From Mesobacillus subterraneus (GTDB lineage: Bacteria > Bacillota > Bacilli > Bacillales > Cytobacillaceae), in NCBI RefSeq assembly GCF_023715485.1, contig NZ_JAMBOF010000010.1, positions 1 through 64,000 of the forward strand: a DNA stretch of 64,000 bases, given 5' to 3'. The notes beneath the pieces were generated by a model. The model saw nothing but the letters and a program-made list of their open reading frames with translations, was not told the origin of the DNA and searched no databases. Shown here in pieces: positions 36,625 to 46,059 of this stretch; position 1 is the stretch's first letter, and each line of letters begins with the position of its first letter. Made by a program: the position numbers and the translations under genes.

Positions 36625-37458
36625 TTGGCTAAACTTGATGAAAATTATGGTAATCTATTATTGGAAATATTTCACTTTGAAAGGTTGATGAATTTGCAAT
36701 CTTATTTTTTCCCGGTATTAATGTTAATAGTTATATGGATTTTAAACCGCAACTATGCCACAATAAAAGGCTGGATTGGAGAAAAGCGTGTAGCCAACAT
36801 TCTCTCTTCTTTAGATTCTCAAGACTACACCCTCATGAACGACCTCTATCTACCGAAAGAAAACGGACAAACTACTCAAATTGACCATTTATTAATTTCC
36901 CCAAAAGGCATTTTTGTCATTGAAACAAAGAATTATAAAGGCTGGATTACCGGCTCCGAACACAGCCAGTACTGGACGCAGACAAATTATCAGCGAAAAG
37001 ATAAAATGTATAATCCCATTTGGCAAAATTCAGGTCATATAAAAGCACTTCAATCAATTCTAGGAGATGCTGCTTCTGAACTACCTTTCCACTCGGTGAT
37101 CGTTTTCGGAACAGAAGCAACACTGAAATTCAAAGAACCATTCAAGAATGCCTATGTCATTAAAAGCAGCGATCTATTAAATACAATTAGTAACATCCAG
37201 CCCACAGAGGAAGTTTCACTTTTTAAACGCGGGAAAGTGAAGCAATTACTTGCCCCTTTCACCATCACGGATTTAAAACAAAAGAGAGAAATAAAGAAAA
37301 AGCACGTAACCGATATAAAAAGTGAACTTAAGCAAAAGAAAACAATGGTTGCAGAAAACATTTGCCCCCGCTGCGGAAGTCCGCTTGTTTCTAGAACAGG
37401 CAAAAAAGGAAAGTTCAAAGGCTGCAGCAGCTTTCCCAAATGCAGGTTTATTGCTTAG
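36625..37458 (+). CDS. NERD-domain protein with topoisomerase-type zinc ribbon
   Basis: This is a 277-residue protein. A transmembrane helix (YFFPVLMLIVIWIL) near residues 26-40 is followed by a NERD nuclease-related domain (GEKRVANILSSL; TQIDHLLISPKGIFVIETKNYKGWI) with PD-(D/E)XK-like acids. A C4 zinc ribbon like that of topoisomerase I ends it (CPRCGSPLV; GCSSFPKCRFI). It is probably a membrane-tethered DNA-processing protein. The start is uncertain: TTG at 36625 or ATG at 36688. A different arrangement of starts would not affect the domains. Confidence 0.85.
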   Translation: MAKLDENYGNLLLEIFHFERLMNLQSYFFPVLMLIVIWILNRNYATIKGWIGEKRVANILSSLDSQDYTLMNDLYLPKENGQTTQIDHLLISPKGIFVIETKNYKGWITGSEHSQYWTQTNYQRKDKMYNPIWQNSGHIKALQSILGDAASELPFHSVIVFGTEATLKFKEPFKNAYVIKSSDLLNTISNIQPTEEVSLFKRGKVKQLLAPFTITDLKQKREIKKKHVTDIKSELKQKKTMVAENICPRCGSPLVSRTGKKGKFKGCSSFPKCRFIA

Positions 37459-37502
37459 CAGCTTTTAAGGAATATCTAAAATAAAGGTGTGTGTAAAATA
37501 AC

Positions 37503-38018
37503 ATGAACTTCAATATGACAATAGAAGAATTCACCGTGGGTCACTATCAAAATACAGTCGAGAGAATAGCAGTAAGAGCCGTTATAATGAAAAATAATCA
37601 CATTCTACTGGTTCAATCTAATAGAGGGGATTTTAAATTCCCCGGTGGCGGAGTAGAAAAGAACGAAACTCATGAGGAAGGTCTAATAAGAGAGGTAAAA
37701 GAAGAAACCGGCTATACTGATTGCGTGATCATGGACAAAATTGGCACAATAATTGAACGGAATAAAGACGAGTTCGAAGAGGATGCTCTATTTCAAATGA
37801 TATCTCACTACTTCCTTTGTGATCTCATATCCGAAGCAAAAGATGAACTGCAATTAGATGAATACGAGGCTGTATTGGAATTCACACCAAAATGGGTTAC
37901 ACTCGACGAAGCCATCACAAAAAATGAAAGCTTAATTAATAAATTTGAGCAAAATAGCTGGTTGAAGCGCGAGACCTATGTATTAAAACAATTGAAAGAA
38001 ATGCAGACTTTATATTAA
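37503..38018 (+). CDS. Nudix hydrolase
   Basis: This is a 171-residue protein with a complete Nudix box (GGGVEKNETHEEGLIREV followed by KEETGY) at about residues 55-78, which binds metal and cleaves a nucleoside diphosphate-linked substrate. The family alone does not reveal the substrate. The ribosome binding site is weak. It follows the NERD gene by 44 bases on the same strand and ends at a strong terminator. Confidence 0.88.
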   Translation: MNFNMTIEEFTVGHYQNTVERIAVRAVIMKNNHILLVQSNRGDFKFPGGGVEKNETHEEGLIREVKEETGYTDCVIMDKIGTIIERNKDEFEEDALFQMISHYFLCDLISEAKDELQLDEYEAVLEFTPKWVTLDEAITKNESLINKFEQNSWLKRETYVLKQLKEMQTLY

Positions 38019-38026
38019 AAGGTTGA

Positions 38027-38053
38027 GAAGCACAGGGTACGTCCCTTCCCTTC
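38027..38053. repeat. Dispersed GCACAGG hairpin repeat, copy 2
   Basis: GAAGCACAGGGTACGTCCC is identical to copy 1 over 19 bases and then diverges. Confidence 0.6.
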
Positions 38054-38055
38054 CA

Positions 38056-38084
38056 TTTAGCACAGGGAATTCCCCTGTGCTAAA
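38056..38084 (+). terminator. Rho-independent terminator of Nudix gene
   Basis: A perfect 12-bp stem, TTTAGCACAGGG with CCCTGTGCTAAA, and a five-base loop. It reuses the GCACAGG word of the dispersed repeat beside it. Confidence 0.75.
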
Positions 38085-38132
38085 TTACAAATACCATAAT
38101 GCAAGCTGAGCTTGTCTTTTTAAAAAAACTGA

Positions 38133-38749
<617 letters not shown>

Positions 38750-38766
38750 TCTTCATAAAAATATTA

Positions 38767-39207
38767 TTAATTTACTGCTTTCTCTAATCTTAAATAATAT
38801 GCTTCATCTATAAATGGGATAATTTGATCTAAATTTCCTACCCATTCCAATCTTATGTATACTTCTCCAGGCGTTAACTTTATTGAATCACTATCTTTAT
38901 ATTTTTTACTTAACATTAAATCCATCTTTTCTTGCATTTCAATAGCTGTGTTTGTATGAAGTTTCTTACCGAGGTGAAGAACCAAACAAGTCTTTCTTGC
39001 AGAAGTTAAGGACACAAATTTATACAATCCTTTTTTGCTAATGTATCCAATACAATCTGTTCTTTGACCATTTTTCCTGCTTACATGGTAATCCTCTACC
39101 TCTGTATCATAAGGACTCTTACAATAAATATACTCATCAATACATCACGCCAATTCTCTTGCTTTTTGTGTTCTAAATAATCCAAAAAAGTACTCTTTGG
39201 TTGTCAT
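38767..39207 (-). pseudogene. Hypothetical protein with an in-frame TGA
   Basis: The true start is the ATG at 39207, which has GAGGAG upstream. It reads MTTKEYFFGLFRTQKARELA, then TGA at 39147-39145, then CIDEYIYCKSPYDTEVEDYH and continues in the same frame to a natural end at 38767. Without the stop the protein would be 146 residues. The part after the stop is intact, so the change is recent, or is an error, or is read through. I do not recognise the family. It borders the defence island. Confidence 0.7.
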
Positions 39208-39268
39208 ATGTTCACTCCTCCTCTCTATCTTTCACAAGCTAATAATTAAGATGACAGTACTTTTCTCC

Positions 39269-40744
39269 TCAATTAACTCTAAAGCAGGTAAAACATGATA
39301 AAATAATTTGTTTTAAATCATCTATTTTATCACCAGGAACCATCTTTACAGCTCCCATCCTGAACTTCTCCCTAAATTCCACATCAAAATACCTCATCGA
39401 ATCCGCTTGCCCATCTGATGTAGGAGTTAAAATGTATACTTCCTTGACTGCCTTTTCTCCAGTCTCACGATGTATGATTCCATCTCGATATTTGTGCATT
39501 TCCCCTAGTGCGGTTCCTATGTTTCCAGGTACTCTGTACTTTGGATCGAACACAATAATTCGATCCTTTCCTTCTAATACAATATCCGGAATCATTCTCT
39601 GAGTATATGTATGGAAGGTCTTTGAGTTATATTGATAGGATCGCTGAAAGTATAGAGTCATGCCGTTTAGCAAGTGTACCGAACTTTGATTGTTTTCAGC
39701 TAAATTCAAAAAAAATCCATCTCTTGTAGTCTTAAATAGTTTGCTAGTGTCCTCAATTAAATTGGACTCTCTCATTATCTTTACTAATTGCATATAACAC
39801 CACATTTCATATAGGAAAAAGGTGTCCTTTAATGCAATTGGGTAAGAGAGTCCAATTCCTTCTTTATTATGTTTATACAACTTATCAAACCACTCATACC
39901 ATATCCGATAAACCGGGTGCTTCCTGAACGTTTGCGTAATATTGTAAGGACCTTTATTTTCATTAATCTCTGTTAAAAAGGGACTGTTCATCCAGTGTTG
40001 TAAAATTGCTTTGTACCTTTTGGCTTTCACTGTTACAGAATCAATTTCAGCTGCCTCATATTTTCTTAAAAGACGGTATAAATCCAGAACCTGTTGTTTT
40101 AACACTTGATTCTCATATATGTTTCTTGTTTCATAGGTTTTTACAGTTTCCACATGGGTAGGTATTTCTCTGCCATGCCCTTTCCTATCCAACCAAGCTA
40201 ATGTTACTTGTTCAGCACGCTGAACCTTTTCTCGTTTCATGATGGTAGGTTGTTTTTGCAATCTCCGGATTGGCTGACCTTCAATTTTTGAAAATATTTG
40301 TCTTAGCTGTTGAAAGGATCTTTCGATATAACTCCATTGTGTCCAAGAAAGATTACGGTTCCGGCCAGAGGCGTTCACCTTAATTTCAAGACCACATAGC
40401 TGAAAACAAATAGCTGCTTCTTCAAGAATTTCTTCAATCATCAAGTTATATTGTTCTTCCGTTAATTTTCTTTGGTCAGGATAGATATAAGACTCAAACT
40501 CTAGTCCATTCAAGGAAATTCTCAAGGTACCACTTTGAAAAGGAGTAAGCATTGTAGCAAAGAAAGTACCCTCTTGTTTGTAAAATGGCAATGGAACACC
40601 ATGAATCCGGACATCCACTTGATCTCCAATGTAACGGAGTTTATACTCAGCAGCTTCTGTTAAATACGCATCGGTAATATGGATCCAGCCTTGCCCCGCA
40701 TCCCAAATTTCAAGATTGTTATCTCCAGAACTGAGTGGCTCCAT
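39269..40744 (-). CDS. DUF2357-type nuclease, McrC-like partner of McrB (pair 1)
   Basis: This protein is 491 residues from ATG at 40744 (AGGAG upstream). The N-terminal half is a beta-rich DUF2357 domain and the middle is helical (FFLYEMWCYMQLVKIM). The C-terminal PD-(D/E)XK nuclease shows PDIVLEGKDRIIVFDPKYR. It overlaps the upstream AAA/McrB gene by 26 bases, the normal arrangement of McrBC-type modification-dependent restriction pairs. It should be the DNA-cutting subunit driven by the motor protein. Confidence 0.85.
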   Translation of the reverse strand: MEPLSSGDNNLEIWDAGQGWIHITDAYLTEAAEYKLRYIGDQVDVRIHGVPLPFYKQEGTFFATMLTPFQSGTLRISLNGLEFESYIYPDQRKLTEEQYNLMIEEILEEAAICFQLCGLEIKVNASGRNRNLSWTQWSYIERSFQQLRQIFSKIEGQPIRRLQKQPTIMKREKVQRAEQVTLAWLDRKGHGREIPTHVETVKTYETRNIYENQVLKQQVLDLYRLLRKYEAAEIDSVTVKAKRYKAILQHWMNSPFLTEINENKGPYNITQTFRKHPVYRIWYEWFDKLYKHNKEGIGLSYPIALKDTFFLYEMWCYMQLVKIMRESNLIEDTSKLFKTTRDGFFLNLAENNQSSVHLLNGMTLYFQRSYQYNSKTFHTYTQRMIPDIVLEGKDRIIVFDPKYRVPGNIGTALGEMHKYRDGIIHRETGEKAVKEVYILTPTSDGQADSMRYFDVEFREKFRMGAVKMVPGDKIDDLKQIILSCFTCFRVN

Positions 40745-42947
40745 AAGACTCCAACTCCTCTTGCATCCGTTTGACATGTTTTAGCGAGATGGAATCAGTA
40801 TCAAGGTTTTCCTTAAGCCAAACTTCCATCTTTCTTAACATTTCAGCAATCCTTTCATCACCACGAACCTTTGTTAAAACCTTCTCGGAAATAACGCGAT
40901 CCAGAGCCTTTAAAGGCTCCATTTGATGTTCTTCAGGTAACTGTTGGTTAACAAAAAGTTTGCGCAACATTTCCCCCATTGTTCGATAACCAAAATGAAG
41001 TTCGTACGTTAATAACATCTGATGCAATTCCTTTAGCATGGCAAACTCTCGACCGAGCACGTCCTTGATATCCTGGTCTGCACGATCCCAGTATGCATTA
41101 AAGTCAACGTCAGACAAGGTCATGACAAATGCACGATCAAGAACCTTATCAGAAATTGAATGAGTCGTTTCATCAACATTAATTGTACCAAGTAGATACA
41201 CATTAGGCGGAATAAGTATTTTCTTAGGGATATCTGTTATAGTATCATCCTGATGCAATGGTATTTCTTTTCCTGATTCTACAGCGCTTAGATAATCGCT
41301 TAAATAATATTCAACCCGAGCAAGATTCATTTCATCCAGCAAGATAAAATGAGGTTTTTCTCGCTCTTTCAAAGCGTTTAATATTACATTAAGAAATTCT
41401 GTTCTTACATACCGCTTCTCAAATGAGCTATAGTATCCGAATAAAGCACTGGCGTCAGTCCAATCGGGCCTTACCGGAATAATCGTGAAGTATGGATTAT
41501 CATTCTCATACTCAAGACCATAGACTGCGTTCGTATACAGTCTGCAAAGCTGTGTCTTTCCAGTACCGGAGATCCCGCTTAAAAGTACAAAATGCTTATC
41601 ATCAAGTGCAGTTAAATTCAGATGCAGGTCCCGGATAATTTCTTTTGAAAAAGTGAATCTACTATTTGATATAGTTTGGAATATGCCCTCAAACTGAAAG
41701 TTAGGTTCTATTAAATCAGAGTCATCAGTTGATAAATCTTCTACATCAATCTCAACTTCATTTTCTTCTGTAGGAAGTTCAAGTTTTTTACTAGCATGCG
41801 CAAATAATAAAGCAGCATCGATGAAATTCTTCTTAACCTGTTCATTTCCTTCCACAAAGGTTTGAGTCTCATTATTAAAACTGCCAACTTTATAAACATT
41901 GCTCCCCGCTTCAATCCCATGTTCATTCAATAGCTTCATCGCGTGTGCCATCACCTGATGGTTATCCAGGCTTTGAGTGGTAAATGACTTCGATATCTTC
42001 CATTCCTCAATACCATTACCTATAATTTCACGAGCATTTGTAAAAATATGATTATGTCCCTCTATCTGTACCATGATTGTTTGAAAAGGAGAGAACTTTT
42101 CATGGAACTCAAAATAATATAGAAAACCCTTAGTAACCAACTGGTCGCTCTCATAGATATGAAACGACTGTCGCTTCGCATTTGTTTTGTATCCTTCTGC
42201 AGAAGAAATATCAACTTTGTATGTACGCCCTAGTAGTTCAGTTTCTTTTATATTTCTAGTTGAGGCCAGAGCCATCAATGCATTGTAAGTTTTATGGGAT
42301 ATATCAATTTCTTCATTAAAATAAGTTCTATATTCCTCCAACTGCTTCCAAGTTCTGAGAAGGCTATCTATTAATAACTGTTCTTCAAGTTGTCCTTCCA
42401 ATGGAAGACTCATTCCAATTTGAAACCACGGACGCCTTCTTGGTTTAATACAATCTTTTATGTACTTAACGAAATCCTCTCTTTGAAGCTCCTCTTTTTC
42501 TTTCCAACCAGTCAAAATATCGAATTCCATTGGGATCGAGTTTAAGACACTTTGTATCTTCTCATTTTTATACCAGGCCCAAAATGGTATAAAATTAACC
42601 TCATGGTGTATAAGGATTAATTGGCTAAATCCATTAAGTTCCAAAGTGATTAAGTTATATTCCTTATCGTTCACTTTGGTATACAACCCGACAAAGTATT
42701 TGCGACCTATATCTGAGACTTTTTTCTTCTCAGCATAAGTTGGATTTCTGGCATCGTGATAAGTTGTGGACAATGTAGTATCGTAGCTACGTATATAAAC
42801 ATCTTCACTTAATCGAATATCCAACTTTTCTACAAAACGTTCAAACAATGGTTTAATAACAGGAGAAATTTCATCCAATGCCTTTCTGCATCGGAATTCT
42901 GTATTATCCATATTTAAAATAGATTGAAAATGATAGAGATTTAGCAC
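40719..42947 (-). CDS. McrB-like AAA motor protein (pair 1)
   Basis: This is a 742-residue protein. The N-terminal part (about 60-190) resembles the MrcB_N/DUF3578 recognition domain (KYFVGLYTKVNDKEYNLITL; HHEVNFIPFWAWYKN). A linker follows, and then an AAA+ GTPase-type domain with Walker A GISGTGKT at about 458-465, Walker B HFILLDEMNLARVEYY, and the McrB sensor TINVDETTHSISDKVLDRA. It should translocate DNA and activate the DUF2357 nuclease. The start is taken as GTG 42947 with a GGGTG upstream; ATG shortly downstream is possible. Confidence 0.85.
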   Translation of the reverse strand: MLNLYHFQSILNMDNTEFRCRKALDEISPVIKPLFERFVEKLDIRLSEDVYIRSYDTTLSTTYHDARNPTYAEKKKVSDIGRKYFVGLYTKVNDKEYNLITLELNGFSQLILIHHEVNFIPFWAWYKNEKIQSVLNSIPMEFDILTGWKEKEELQREDFVKYIKDCIKPRRRPWFQIGMSLPLEGQLEEQLLIDSLLRTWKQLEEYRTYFNEEIDISHKTYNALMALASTRNIKETELLGRTYKVDISSAEGYKTNAKRQSFHIYESDQLVTKGFLYYFEFHEKFSPFQTIMVQIEGHNHIFTNAREIIGNGIEEWKISKSFTTQSLDNHQVMAHAMKLLNEHGIEAGSNVYKVGSFNNETQTFVEGNEQVKKNFIDAALLFAHASKKLELPTEENEVEIDVEDLSTDDSDLIEPNFQFEGIFQTISNSRFTFSKEIIRDLHLNLTALDDKHFVLLSGISGTGKTQLCRLYTNAVYGLEYENDNPYFTIIPVRPDWTDASALFGYYSSFEKRYVRTEFLNVILNALKEREKPHFILLDEMNLARVEYYLSDYLSAVESGKEIPLHQDDTITDIPKKILIPPNVYLLGTINVDETTHSISDKVLDRAFVMTLSDVDFNAYWDRADQDIKDVLGREFAMLKELHQMLLTYELHFGYRTMGEMLRKLFVNQQLPEEHQMEPLKALDRVISEKVLTKVRGDERIAEMLRKMEVWLKENLDTDSISLKHVKRMQEELESYGATQFWR

Positions 42948-43113
42948 AGAAGCACCCTCTTTATTTATTGATAACTTTGTTAATTTAATACTACTAAAGA
43001 TAGTTTGGAAATAAAAGGCTGTGAATAATTATCATTAGCCATTAAATACTAATTAAATCTCAATAAGTGTTAAACTAAATATTATATAGTTCAACTTAAA
43101 GCGAGGGTTCCTA

Positions 43114-44097
43114 ATGTATAAAATATCGAAATATAAAGCGGAGAGTATTGAGCCAGTGACATTTTCAGAATTAGGAATGCAAGAAAGTGATATAGAGGAA
43201 TTGTTAAGGACCAATATTGAAATGATAGCTGATGAGGAAAAATCAATGCTCATTGTGGGTCAACAGGTAAGAAATGTTCATTACGGACGTAGTGATTTGA
43301 CAGCAATCGATAACAACGGAGACATCGTTTTAATTGAAATTAAGAGAGATCGCAAAGATATTGAAAACAGGAAAGAATCTTTTGAATTTCAGGCTATTAG
43401 ATACGCTGCAAGCTATGCAACTATTAAAGACCCTGAAGACTTGGTAACCAAAATTTACGCTCCCTATATTGATAAATATCGTCGTGACTTTGATATCGGA
43501 TCTTTAACTAGCTTCGAATTAGGCAGCAGAAAATTATCAGCGTTTCTTCAAGAACACAATGCCATAAACAGTTTTAATCAAAAACAAAGGATTATCCTGG
43601 TGGCTTCTGACTTTGACGAACAAACTCTTTCAGCTGTTGCCTGGTTAAATAGTAATAATGTAGATATGAGTTGCATTAAACTAACACCGTATAAAATTGC
43701 CGAGGAAGTTTATTTAAACGTTGAAAAAGTACTGCCATTGAACGATTACGATGATTATTTTGTGAATTTCCTAGAAAAGTCATCTCCGTTATCCAAACCT
43801 AAAAACACAAATATCTCTAAGCGAGCATTACCAAAGATAGACTCAATGCTTGAATGGGGTGTTGTAAAAGCTGGAGATGTAATCAAGGCTAAAGACTTTC
43901 CTGATGAGGGTATTCTCTTAGCTAATGGTAATATCCTTGTGAACGACACAGAACAATCCATGCAAAAATGGTTAAAAGGACTATATGGATGGTCTAGTAT
44001 TCAAACATACGTTTTTGCGATTCATAAGGAAACAGGAAAAAGTCTCTCGCAGATACGCCATGAGTATATGGAAAATATGGAATCAGACAATTTATAG
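43114..44097 (+). CDS. NucS-like PD-(D/E)XK nuclease with C-terminal RAMA-like domain
   Basis: This is a 327-residue protein divergent from the first McrBC pair. Residues 1-180 form a DUF91/NucS-type nuclease: GRSDLTAIDNNGDIVLIEIKRD carries the D-xn-E-x-K catalytic acids near residues 65-85. The C-terminal 80 residues (VVKAGDVIKAKDFPDEGILL; KWLKGLYGWSSIQTYVF) resemble the RAMA domain, found on restriction enzymes and methylases and thought to read modified DNA. So it could be a single-chain modification-sensing nuclease. No methylase lies beside it. Confidence 0.75.
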   Translation: MYKISKYKAESIEPVTFSELGMQESDIEELLRTNIEMIADEEKSMLIVGQQVRNVHYGRSDLTAIDNNGDIVLIEIKRDRKDIENRKESFEFQAIRYAASYATIKDPEDLVTKIYAPYIDKYRRDFDIGSLTSFELGSRKLSAFLQEHNAINSFNQKQRIILVASDFDEQTLSAVAWLNSNNVDMSCIKLTPYKIAEEVYLNVEKVLPLNDYDDYFVNFLEKSSPLSKPKNTNISKRALPKIDSMLEWGVVKAGDVIKAKDFPDEGILLANGNILVNDTEQSMQKWLKGLYGWSSIQTYVFAIHKETGKSLSQIRHEYMENMESDNL

Positions 44098-44100
44098 AAT

Positions 44101-44135
44101 ATAGTCGCCACTGATTGAAACTCGGTGGCGACTAT
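44101..44135 (+). terminator. Rho-independent terminator
   Basis: ATAGTCGCCAC pairs with GTGGCGACTAT, then TTTCATTT. It ends the NucS-like gene. Confidence 0.8.
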
Positions 44136-44304
44136 TTCATTTATTAATAATTTATTGGCTCCAGTAAAGAAAAGATTTCCCATCAATAAAAGGAATGCTC
44201 ATTTTTTATACAAGCTGCTCCACTTAGATTCTATAGTATTTTGCTAAATAATTATCATTCAACAAAGATATCCTTCACCAATTAAGATAAAAGAAAATAT
44301 TCTC

Positions 44305-44793
44305 TCATGCTAAGTTTTTTACCCACATGATAAACTTAGGTTTATTTCTCTCATACCATTCCTTACAGATAAGGAATTTTTCATTTTGAATCGTTACTGG
44401 CTCAGCCCAGTAACGATCATATCCATTTATTTTCCTTTGATTAAACAGAGAAATTTTCCAATCAACCTTTTTTAACATCGGAAAATTAATATCAAAAGTC
44501 TCCTTACAGTATCTTTCATCTTGTAACATAACAATTTTGTTAGGAGTAAGTAGTCCCCTTTTGATTATGTCATCTATAGTTGTTCTAACTAATACTCCAA
44601 TTTTCTTAGAGCTATCAATGGATAAGATTGCTTGGACTTCTTCTACCATTAAAGGTTTGCCATCACTTTCATTACTATTCTGGTAATCTTTAATCCATTT
44701 TTTCATGTATTTAATTTTCTGCTCATTTGATAGTCCTTCAACTTCTTCACTTAAGAACTTTTGAAAGCTTGATTTAAATTTACTCTTTTTCAT
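44305..44793 (-). CDS. Hypothetical protein in defence island
   Basis: This is a 162-residue, Lys-rich soluble protein with no recognised family. The C-terminus reads YWAEPVTIQNEKFLICKEWY, and the middle contains two predicted helices with a VEEVQAILSID segment. AGGAG precedes the ATG. It starts 29 bases after the MazG-like gene ends, so they may share a transcript. Confidence 0.55.
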   Translation of the reverse strand: MKKSKFKSSFQKFLSEEVEGLSNEQKIKYMKKWIKDYQNSNESDGKPLMVEEVQAILSIDSSKKIGVLVRTTIDDIIKRGLLTPNKIVMLQDERYCKETFDINFPMLKKVDWKISLFNQRKINGYDRYWAEPVTIQNEKFLICKEWYERNKPKFIMWVKNLA

Positions 44794-44822
44794 ATTATCC
44801 GGCTCCTAGAATAAAACCCTGT

Positions 44823-45665
44823 TTAATATTCGACTTCAATTAAATATATTCTGTTTTTAAATCCCCCTCTGGATTTTTCTTTATGCTGACGAATTTCTTC
44901 AATCTCAGTAAAATCAAAGCCATTATATTCAGCTAGTGAATGCATTACCTCCAACAAGTCTGCAAGCTCTTCACCTGCATCATGTTTGTTATTACTATTA
45001 ATAAATTCGTTTAGTTCTTCAAGCGCTTTATTCTTTAATTCTCTTATGTATTCCTCACTAGTTAATTGCCTGGTGTTAAAAGTTTTCCCGGATCTTGAGA
45101 TAATCTCAGGAATGCGGTCCCGGACTAGCTTGTTATATATTTTTGTTTTTCCCATACTCGGTCCATTAACCCATTTCCTAAAGAAATCCCAATCCCGTAC
45201 CGAACCGTCATCATTTAAAACGCCCAGGTAGGTGCCATCCCCTTTTCCTACCTGCCATATAGCCTGAGCTGAATTAAGTTTATCCGTGATACCGTTACTC
45301 ATCGCATATTCAATAAAAGCCTGTTTCCCAGGTTTATGGTTTTCTGAAACATAGGCAACCAGGTAAATATCAATGCAGCTGGCACCAAAATCATTAGGAT
45401 CACCATTTAAAATATGCTGTTTAATTAATCTGGCTCTATCTTCCTTAGTTGGCGCATTCATAACTTCTCTTTTGATTTTATTTATCTGATAAGCTGTATA
45501 ACTTCTTTTCTCCCATTGCTTTAACTGAATCACATCACCGTCAACCAAAATTAACTTATCAATCATGTTCTTTAAGTTGTACACAGTAGGAATGACATTC
45601 AGTTGAATACTCCTACCTCTTAAGTTTCTTGGCAAAACAAATTTTTCCTGAGTATAAGATGCCAT
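44823..45665 (-). CDS. MazG-like nucleotide pyrophosphohydrolase, extended N-terminus
   Basis: This protein is 280 residues from ATG at 45665, which has GAGGG eight bases upstream; the frame to 45737 has none. The C-terminal 110 residues are a MazG/HisE-like domain (YNKLVRDRIPEII; EEYIRELKNKALEELNEFI; GEELADLLEVMHSLAEYNGF) with the acid cluster that binds metal and cleaves nucleotides. The N-terminal 160 residues are unrecognised. MazG-type enzymes in defence loci can deplete or clean nucleotide pools. Its role here is unknown. Confidence 0.75.
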   Translation of the reverse strand: MASYTQEKFVLPRNLRGRSIQLNVIPTVYNLKNMIDKLILVDGDVIQLKQWEKRSYTAYQINKIKREVMNAPTKEDRARLIKQHILNGDPNDFGASCIDIYLVAYVSENHKPGKQAFIEYAMSNGITDKLNSAQAIWQVGKGDGTYLGVLNDDGSVRDWDFFRKWVNGPSMGKTKIYNKLVRDRIPEIISRSGKTFNTRQLTSEEYIRELKNKALEELNEFINSNNKHDAGEELADLLEVMHSLAEYNGFDFTEIEEIRQHKEKSRGGFKNRIYLIEVEY

Positions 45666-45757
45666 GTCTTTTTCCCTCAATTCAGAATATATTTTAGTTA
45701 AATTATACCATTCAGCTAATCTAAGTGATATATTCATAGAAAAAGGGAGTGGAATTA

Positions 45758-45994
45758 ATGACTATAAAGATGTTTGCTGAAATACTAAAATATCCATATG
45801 TAATCGTTTATGACACCGCTACTGGTAACAAGCTTCATAAGACAAACTGCTCCTATATCACAAAAAAGAATTTTGATTTGAAAGTGATCATTAATCAGGA
45901 GAAGAACGGTTACTATCACCCTTTGGCACACCTTGAAGAGCTAAACGATCCATCCGTTCAACCATGCAAAGTGTGTAAACCAAAACTCGGATAG
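45758..45994 (+). CDS. Small cysteine-containing protein, unknown
   Basis: This is a 78-residue protein from ATG at 45758 with GGGAGTGG upstream. HKTNCSYI near residue 30 and CKVCKPKLG at the end could form a Cys/His metal site, similar in outline to Ada-like binding motifs. It is divergent from the MazG-like gene and ends at a bidirectional terminator. Function unknown. Confidence 0.5.
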   Translation: MTIKMFAEILKYPYVIVYDTATGNKLHKTNCSYITKKNFDLKVIINQEKNGYYHPLAHLEELNDPSVQPCKVCKPKLG

Positions 45995-46025
45995 AAAGTA
46001 AATATTCAAGTTAACAGAAACAGCA

Positions 46026-46051
46026 AAAGGCAGACCCATTAGTCTGCCTTT
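46026..46051. terminator. Bidirectional terminator
   Basis: AAAGGCAGAC pairs with GTCTGCCTTT. It lies between a plus-strand small gene and the minus-strand nuclease gene and can serve both. Confidence 0.8.
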
Positions 46052-46059
46052 AAATCTCT

